Translations under genes and position numbers: made by a program
Origin: Chryseobacterium sp.
Lineage (GTDB): Bacteria; Bacteroidota; Bacteroidia; Flavobacteriales; Weeksellaceae
Assembly (NCBI GenBank): GCA_003852805.1
Contig: RDDY01000153.1
Span: forward strand, 1 to 10,991
Reading direction: 5' to 3'
Length of the DNA stretch: 10,991 nucleotides
The notes under the pieces: model-generated
Database searches by the model: none
Told to the model about the DNA's origin: nothing
What the model saw: only the letters and a program-made list of their open reading frames with translations
Shown here: in pieces, positions 6,658-10,991 of the stretch
Layout: each line of letters opens with the position of its first letter
Numbering within the stretch: position 1 is the first letter of the stretch

Positions 6658-7212
6658 TCAGAAACTGTACTTATCCGCTAACGCGTTGCGCTTTAAATGC
6701 AGCACTTTGTTGGACAGGTTTTTCAGAAGTTGCCGCTGATCGTGCAGTTTCCAAAAACTGTCGGAGTGAATCTGCGCGGCACTGCGCCTGCGCCGGAACT
6801 GCAACTGCCACGTGTCGGGATGGTGATAAAAAGTGACTATACCCAGATGATCGGGCACGTCGATAAACTCATATATTTCGTCGGGGATGACGAACGAGAA
6901 AAAGTTGCACGAATAATCTCCCGTCGATATCTTGTCGTGCTTCAGATGAAAGCGTCCGCCATTTTCATACGCTTTCTTGAAATCGTTTCTGAGGTCGGCC
7001 CGAGAGGTTTTGAACTCGTATTCATGGCTCAAACCGCCGTTATCTATCACCAGCAAATCGGCTTCCCAACTCCACACATAATGGTTGGTCAAAACAATAT
7101 CCTCACTCGGATCAAAATACTCTGAGGCAAAGCGGTGAATCAACTCGTCGGCTGTCTTCTTGGTACTATTCACCTTATTATAACGCAGATCCGTGTTTTT
7201 TAGTTTCCGCAA
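6658..7212 (-). CDS. Small PD-(D/E)XK-nuclease-like protein of unknown function, non-ATG start
   Basis: A 184-residue soluble protein, not assigned to a named family. WSWEADLLVID at 47-57 followed by HEYEFKTSRADL at 63-74 fits the core of the PD-(D/E)XK nuclease superfamily: D52 (with E50) as the metal-binding acid and E66-x-K68 as the E-x-K motif, then the basic SRADLRNDFKK helix. The next segment, with HLKHDK (89-94) and a hydrophobic strand NFFSFVIPDEIYEF (103-116), resembles my recollection of small phage and bacterial proteins of MmcB-like type. The C-terminal part is Arg/Lys-rich (RRRRSAAQ at 140-147). The usable frame contains no ATG. Possible starts are TTG 7212-7210 (used here), CTG 7215-7213, or GTG 7173-7171 (171 residues). 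The in-frame ATG at 7230-7228 is immediately followed by TAG, so the gene may be mildly damaged or mis-sequenced there. It lies 58 bases upstream of dnaX. A DNA repair or nuclease role is inference from the motif alone. Confidence 0.7.
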   Translation of the reverse strand: MRKLKNTDLRYNKVNSTKKTADELIHRFASEYFDPSEDIVLTNHYVWSWEADLLVIDNGGLSHEYEFKTSRADLRNDFKKAYENGGRFHLKHDKISTGDYSCNFFSFVIPDEIYEFIDVPDHLGIVTFYHHPDTWQLQFRRRRSAAQIHSDSFWKLHDQRQLLKNLSNKVLHLKRNALADKYSF

Positions 7213-7351
7213 CAGAGATCGGCTCTACATAAATTGCTGCTTTTTCCTGCGGTTTTTTCCGTAATTACAAATGCTTGATCCGTAAAGCCGTTCCACTGTT
7301 ATAAATTGAAATATAAATATATTTGTGTTCCTCTAAAGCAGGACATTTTCT
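7213..7351. other. Divergent intergenic region between the nuclease-like gene and the histidine kinase operon
   Basis: 139 bases that separate two divergently read genes. The right half is A+T-rich (around 7297-7325) and holds the -7 box of the kinase operon. On the minus strand an ATG-TAG pair lies at 7230-7225, just before the nuclease-like frame. I see no convincing TAnnTTTG box for the minus-strand gene and no strong inverted repeat. Confidence 0.6.
7318..7325 (+). promoter_or_regulatory. Promoter -7 box of the histidine kinase/response regulator operon
   Basis: TATATTTG matches TAnnTTTG exactly, 26 bases before the kinase ATG, in an A+T-rich stretch. No clear TTTG lies 19-21 bases upstream, so the -33 element is weak or absent. 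Assigned by consensus and position only. Confidence 0.5.
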
Positions 7352-9604
7352 ATGGATAGATTTCTGAAAGAGAACAGCAGCCGAGAAATGCTGCTGTCGT
7401 TATTTGCCGAAGCACCGGTTGCAATGGTGGTGCTGATGGGCGAAGATTTTATTTTTCAAGCCGTTAACAAGTTGGCTCTACAGCTGTTCGGTAAAGATGA
7501 GGCAATTGTGGGCAAGCCGTTGTTAAAAGCCATACCCGAACTAAAGGATCAAAAGTTTCCCGCTATTTTGCGCAAAGTTTTAGATAGCGGGAAAACCTAC
7601 CACGGTCACCACGAACGAGCCCTCTTGCACCGCAACGGAGAACTGCAGGAAGCCTTTTTCGATTATATTTATTCGGCACTTCGCGATGCAGACGGCAAGG
7701 TCATTGGCATCCACGTTATCGCAACCGAGGTTACGGAAACCATTCGCGCTATCCAAGAAATGCAGGAAAGCGAGAACCGCTACCGCGATCTTATCCTGAA
7801 TGCAGACGTGGCCACCGCCATTTACAAGGGCGAGGAAATGGTTGTAGAAATGGCAAACGACAGGATGCTGCGCGTTTGGGGAAAGGATAAATCCGTAATC
7901 GGCAAAAAGCTGAAAGATGCGTTGCCGGAGTTGGACGGTCAACCGTTTCACCAATTGCTGGCAGATGTGCACCGCACAGGCAACACCTACAAAGCCGAGG
8001 AAGACCGCGTAGATCTGGTTGTGGATGGCAAGTTGCAAACGTTCTACTACAATTTCAGTTATAAAGCTATCCGCAACATCAGCGGAGAAATCATCGGAAT
8101 TCTGAATATGGCCGTCAATGTAACCGAGCAGGTTTTGGCCAAACGCCGCGCCCAAGAAAACGAGGCACGCATCCGCAGTATAATTTTGAACGCTCCGCTG
8201 CCGATGGTTTTACTGCGGTCAGAGAAACTCATCTTCGAAATCTGCAACGAGCGAAACAGCGACCTTTGGGCACTGCCCGACGACGTAGTAGGCCAGTCTA
8301 TTATCGAGAGATTCGACGAACACCTGAATCATCCCGTGATAGCTGCAGCGCGCGAGCCTTTTCTCACCGGAAAACCGAGCCGTCTTTGGGAATACCGGAT
8401 AGAAACCGAAGAAGGCGAAACCGACCGGTACGTGAATTATGTTTTTCATCCGCTGTTTGACGCCGAGCGCCAAGTGGAAGCGGTGATCGGTACCGGATAC
8501 GAGGTGACGGAAGAGCTCAGGATCCGCAGACAACTGCGCGCAAACGAGGAAAAGTTCAGGATGCTGGCCAACTCTATGCCTACCATCGCTTGGACCACCG
8601 ATCGGTTCGGCAATGTCGAGTTTTTCAACGACAAATGGTACGCTTACACAGGTACCGACTCCGACGGCACGGACGACAACGATTGGCTCTCCGCCGTGCA
8701 CGAGGATGACCGCAAGCGCGTAGGAAAGCTTTGGGAAAAATGTGTGCGCGGCGGATCTGCTTACGAAACAGAGTACCGACTTCAAGACAAGAGCAGCAAC
8801 CGTTACCGCTGGTTCTTGGTGCGCGGAATTCCGTTGCGAGACGAAAACGGCGAAATCATACAATGGATCGGGAACAATACCGATATTCATGATTTTAAAA
8901 TGCTGCAAAATCAAAAGGATGATTTCTTGGGCATTGCCAGCCACGAGTTGAAGACGCCGTTGACCAGCATCAAAGCTTACGCACAGGTGCTCGAAAAGAA
9001 ACTTCGCAAAACAGGCGACGACAAAAACGCTGATTTTGTCATGAAAATGGACAGGCAAGTGAACAAGCTCAACTCATTGATTGCTGATCTGTTGGACGTT
9101 ACCAAAATTCAGAACGGGAAAATGCAGTACACCGAGGGTGCCTTTTGCATGGGCGATTTGGTGGAGGAAGTTGTGGAGCAGCTGAGACACACAGCGGACA
9201 AATACCGCATCGATCTGGTGCACAACGATAAAGCCGATGTGTACGGCGACAAAGACAGAATCGGTCAGGTAATTATCAACCTGATCAGCAATGCCATGAA
9301 ATATTCGCCGCAGAATGAACAGATCAACGTGACCTGCGTGCAAGAGAACGGACAAGTCACCATCTGTGTTCAGGATTTCGGCATCGGGTTGCCCGATGAC
9401 AAACAAGACAAAGTGTTTGAACAGTATTACCGAGTGAGCGGCGACAAGCAGCACACCTTCCCCGGTCTCGGGCTGGGTCTTTACATTTCATCCGAAATTG
9501 TCAAACGTGCGGGCGGCAGAATTTGGGTAAACAGCGTGTTGGGAAAAGGGTCTACTTTTTGCTTCAGCCTTCCGACGGCAGGAGAAAATGAAGTTGTTAG
9601 TTAG
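7352..9604 (+). CDS. Soluble multi-PAS sensor histidine kinase
   Basis: A 750-residue sensor kinase that would autophosphorylate on a histidine and pass the phosphate to a response regulator, most simply the one encoded next to it. There is no signal peptide or membrane segment, so it should be cytoplasmic. Four PAS domains come in tandem: about 16-128, 146-258, 276-388 and 400-514. The first three are alike (each begins like LFAEAPVAMVVL or LILNADVATAIY and ends in a VTE motif); the fourth is a different PAS/PAC type with YRWFLVRGIPLRDENG. The HisKA domain has the H box ASHELKTP with H531. The HATPase domain has the N box NLISNAMKY at 643-651 (N643, N647), the G1 box DFGIG at 675-679 and the G2 box GLGLGL at 705-710. 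All catalytic residues look intact. The PAS ligand cannot be read from the sequence; intracellular redox, small molecules or light are all possible. The response regulator starts 8 bases after the stop. Confidence 0.95.
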   Translation: MDRFLKENSSREMLLSLFAEAPVAMVVLMGEDFIFQAVNKLALQLFGKDEAIVGKPLLKAIPELKDQKFPAILRKVLDSGKTYHGHHERALLHRNGELQEAFFDYIYSALRDADGKVIGIHVIATEVTETIRAIQEMQESENRYRDLILNADVATAIYKGEEMVVEMANDRMLRVWGKDKSVIGKKLKDALPELDGQPFHQLLADVHRTGNTYKAEEDRVDLVVDGKLQTFYYNFSYKAIRNISGEIIGILNMAVNVTEQVLAKRRAQENEARIRSIILNAPLPMVLLRSEKLIFEICNERNSDLWALPDDVVGQSIIERFDEHLNHPVIAAAREPFLTGKPSRLWEYRIETEEGETDRYVNYVFHPLFDAERQVEAVIGTGYEVTEELRIRRQLRANEEKFRMLANSMPTIAWTTDRFGNVEFFNDKWYAYTGTDSDGTDDNDWLSAVHEDDRKRVGKLWEKCVRGGSAYETEYRLQDKSSNRYRWFLVRGIPLRDENGEIIQWIGNNTDIHDFKMLQNQKDDFLGIASHELKTPLTSIKAYAQVLEKKLRKTGDDKNADFVMKMDRQVNKLNSLIADLLDVTKIQNGKMQYTEGAFCMGDLVEEVVEQLRHTADKYRIDLVHNDKADVYGDKDRIGQVIINLISNAMKYSPQNEQINVTCVQENGQVTICVQDFGIGLPDDKQDKVFEQYYRVSGDKQHTFPGLGLGLYISSEIVKRAGGRIWVNSVLGKGSTFCFSLPTAGENEVVS

Positions 9605-9612
9605 TTTTTAAA

Positions 9613-9975
9613 ATGAATTCCAAGAAGATTTTAGTAATCGACGACGATTCAGCAATTCTCGATTCTTTGGAGTTGATGCTGGATTTTGAAGGATATGAGG
9701 TTTGCGTGCATGAATGCGGCGCCGACGGGTTGAAAACAGCCGAAATGGACAAACCCGATTTGATACTGTTGGACATGTGGCTCTCAGGCGAGGATGGACG
9801 CGATATTTGCCGGACTTTTAAACTGCAAGAGCATACGCGAAATACGCCGGTGATCATGATGTCGGCCAGCCGCGGTCTGGAAAACACCGCGATAGAAGCC
9901 GGCGCAGACGCCTTCGTAGCCAAACCTTTTGAGATGGATATGATCGTGCAGAAAGTCAGGGAATACGTTTCTTAG
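9613..9975 (+). CDS. Single-domain (receiver-only) response regulator
   Basis: A 120-residue receiver domain with nothing after it. The conserved residues are present: the acidic pocket at D10-D12 (VIDDD), phospho-acceptor D54 (LILLDMWLSGEDG), S84 in MMSAS as the switch Ser/Thr, and K104 in AKPF. With no DNA-binding or enzymatic output domain, it must act by binding a partner protein or as a phosphorelay carrier, as CheY or Spo0F do. It starts 8 bases after the histidine kinase stop, so the two are co-transcribed and very probably cognate. The ATG has only an A/T-rich stretch before it and no Shine-Dalgarno sequence, normal for Bacteroidota. The start is fixed by the usual receiver N-terminus KKILVIDDD. 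The frame ends shortly before a strong intrinsic terminator. Confidence 0.95.
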   Translation: MNSKKILVIDDDSAILDSLELMLDFEGYEVCVHECGADGLKTAEMDKPDLILLDMWLSGEDGRDICRTFKLQEHTRNTPVIMMSASRGLENTAIEAGADAFVAKPFEMDMIVQKVREYVS

Positions 9976-9992
9976 CTTATTGCGATAAAAGA

Positions 9993-10991
9993 TCAAGACT
10001 GCTCTGCAATCCGATTGCAGAGCTTTTTTATGGCATCCTGCGGGGTTGCCCAAGAAGTGATCAATCGAATGGCTGCGCGATCGCCTAAGTCTCGCCAAAC
10101 ATAAAAATCGAATTCCTTCAACAATTCATCGATCAGCGGCTTTGGTAAAACAGGGAAAATCTGGTTCGTAAATGTGTCGGCCAATAAAGTGTGACCCGCC
10201 TCTACAAATGCATGTTTCAGTTCCATCGCATGGCGGTTTGCGGTCGTTGCCAATTCAAGATAAAGACCGTCTGTCAACAGCTCACGAAACTGCAAACCCA
10301 GCAGTCGACCTTTGGCCAACAGTGCTCCTTTTTGTTTGACATTGAAATCAAAATCACGTTGCAGATCGGTATTGTTGATTATGAGGGCCTCGCCCAACAA
10401 TGCGCCGTTTTTAGTTCCGCCCAAATAAAAAACATCGGTCAATGCTGCAACATCGGCCATCGTCACATTGCTCGGCTTGGCCACCAAAGCTTGCGCCAGT
10501 CGTGCGCCGTCCATAAACAGCAACAGTTCATTGCGCTTGCAATAATCGGATAAAGCTTTCAATTCATCAAGCGAGTAGATTGTCCCCAGCTCGGTAGCAT
10601 TGGAAATATAGACCATGCGCTGTTTCAACTGATGCGGCTTGTTCTGGTGTTGCGCTATCATCGCCGATATCTTTTCCGGCGTTAATTTTCCGTCTTCGGT
10701 AGGTACGCCGTGCACCTTGTGCCCCGTTGCTTCTATGGCACCGGCTTCGTTGGTGAAGATGTGACCTGTATCTGCGGAGATCACGCTTTCGTAAGGCTTC
10801 AGCAGTGCAGAGATTACGAGCAGATTGGCTTGCGTTCCACCACTTACAAAATGTACAGCGGCGTGTGGATGCTTGCATTCGGCCTTGATCAATTCAGCGG
10901 CCTCGAGTGAATAATCGTCATTACCATAGCCGGCTTGCTGTACCATGTTGCTGTCCGTCAACGCTTTTAAAATCCGTGGGTGGCAGCCTTC
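9993..10991 (-). CDS. Threonine-aldolase-family PLP enzyme (beta-eliminating lyase), N-terminus cut by window edge
   Basis: A pyridoxal-phosphate enzyme of fold type I, probably a low-specificity L-threonine aldolase (threonine to glycine and acetaldehyde). The frame is open to the right edge, with 332 codons visible. It begins EGCHPRILKALTDSN and QQAGYGNDDY, which match the usual N-terminus of the family, so only a few residues are missing. A shorter frame from TTG 10961 is therefore not the true start. Other family signs are HFVSGGTQANLLVI (visible residues 47-60), the substrate-side GHIFTNEAGA (76-85), the cofactor-binding aspartate D161 in MDGARLAQAL, and the Schiff-base lysine K194 in YLGGTKNGALLG. 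Alanine racemase-like or other beta-eliminating activity cannot be excluded. The gene converges on the response regulator, and its last codons overlap that operon's terminator. Confidence 0.93.
   Translation of the reverse strand, partial: EGCHPRILKALTDSNMVQQAGYGNDDYSLEAAELIKAECKHPHAAVHFVSGGTQANLLVISALLKPYESVISADTGHIFTNEAGAIEATGHKVHGVPTEDGKLTPEKISAMIAQHQNKPHQLKQRMVYISNATELGTIYSLDELKALSDYCKRNELLLFMDGARLAQALVAKPSNVTMADVAALTDVFYLGGTKNGALLGEALIINNTDLQRDFDFNVKQKGALLAKGRLLGLQFRELLTDGLYLELATTANRHAMELKHAFVEAGHTLLADTFTNQIFPVLPKPLIDELLKEFDFYVWRDLGDRAAIRLITSWATPQDAIKKLCNRIAEQS
10001..10029 (+). terminator. Intrinsic terminator of the histidine kinase/response regulator operon
   Basis: GCTCTGCAAT (10001-10010) and ATTGCAGAGC (10014-10023) are a perfect 10-base inverted repeat with a 3-base centre (in practice a 9-bp stem with loop TCCGA), followed at once by six T (10024-10029). 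It starts 25 bases after the response regulator stop. On the other strand the same bases encode KKLCNRIAEQ, near the C-terminus of the aldolase. The T run lies only on the plus-strand side, so termination should be one-directional. Confidence 0.9.

Noticed and set aside
6697..7125. A 142-residue plus-strand frame opposite the nuclease-like gene
   Set aside because: I considered it because the minus-strand gene has no ATG. The minus-strand translation has a coherent nuclease-like motif order, and the plus-strand one has no recognisable domain.
7236..7262. Near-repeats of GGAAAAA and GCAG in the divergent region as a possible operator
   Set aside because: They are short, imperfect and largely runs of A; they do not form a clear palindrome or evenly spaced repeat.
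8219..9058. A 279-residue minus-strand frame
   Set aside because: It is antisense to the histidine kinase (PAS3 to HisKA), where the coding-strand motifs are continuous; no family feature is seen.
1..10991. CRISPR array, tRNA or rRNA gene, insertion sequence, phage or defence island
   Set aside because: I saw no regularly spaced repeats, no cloverleaf-like segment, no transposase or integrase motif and no terminal inverted repeats; gene content is core metabolism, replication and signalling.

Overview
The window looks like chromosomal housekeeping DNA of a member of the Bacteroidota, most likely class Flavobacteriia. Four things point there: Bacteroidota-type -7 boxes (TAnnTTTG) before several genes; a DAHP synthase fused to a C-terminal chorismate mutase; a mevalonate-kinase-like GHMP kinase next to a UbiA prenyltransferase; and a DnaX ATPase without the four-cysteine zinc module, as I recall for flavobacterial DnaX. 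Base composition is near half G+C, rather high for that class. I see no insertion sequence, phage gene, tRNA, rRNA or CRISPR array.

Layout. Positions 1-7212 are read from the minus strand, in transcription order: a small PD-(D/E)XK-nuclease-like protein (7212-6658); dnaX (6599-4918, in two frames joined at a ten-A run); DAHP synthase/chorismate mutase (4908-3835); rsgA (3835-2903); a GHMP kinase (2826-1900); a UbiA-family prenyltransferase (1879-986); and an RluB/RsuA-type pseudouridine synthase (920-1, running off the left edge). dnaX, the DAHP synthase fusion and rsgA are tightly packed and probably one transcript. The kinase and the prenyltransferase form a second unit with its own promoter, and the pseudouridine synthase has a promoter of its own. 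A 139-base divergent region then leads to a plus-strand two-gene operon: a soluble four-PAS histidine kinase (7352-9604) and a receiver-only response regulator (9613-9975). A strong intrinsic terminator for this operon lies inside the 3' end of a convergent threonine-aldolase-type gene (10991-9993, minus strand, running off the right edge).

The most notable feature is dnaX. The zero frame stops at tandem TAA TAG just after the A10 run, giving a 361-residue gamma-like protein of clamp-loader domains I-III. A -1 shift (or one extra A in the mRNA) on the run continues without a stop into the tau C-terminal region, giving 560 residues. This matches the logic of gamma/tau production in E. coli (ribosomal frameshift) and Thermus (transcriptional slippage), but a one-base homopolymer error would look the same. 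Second is the PD-(D/E)XK-like gene: it has no ATG in its usable reading frame, and the in-frame ATG just upstream is followed at once by a TAG stop.

I did not find a convincing undescribed multi-gene system. The rest is recognisable core metabolism, translation, ribosome assembly and signalling.
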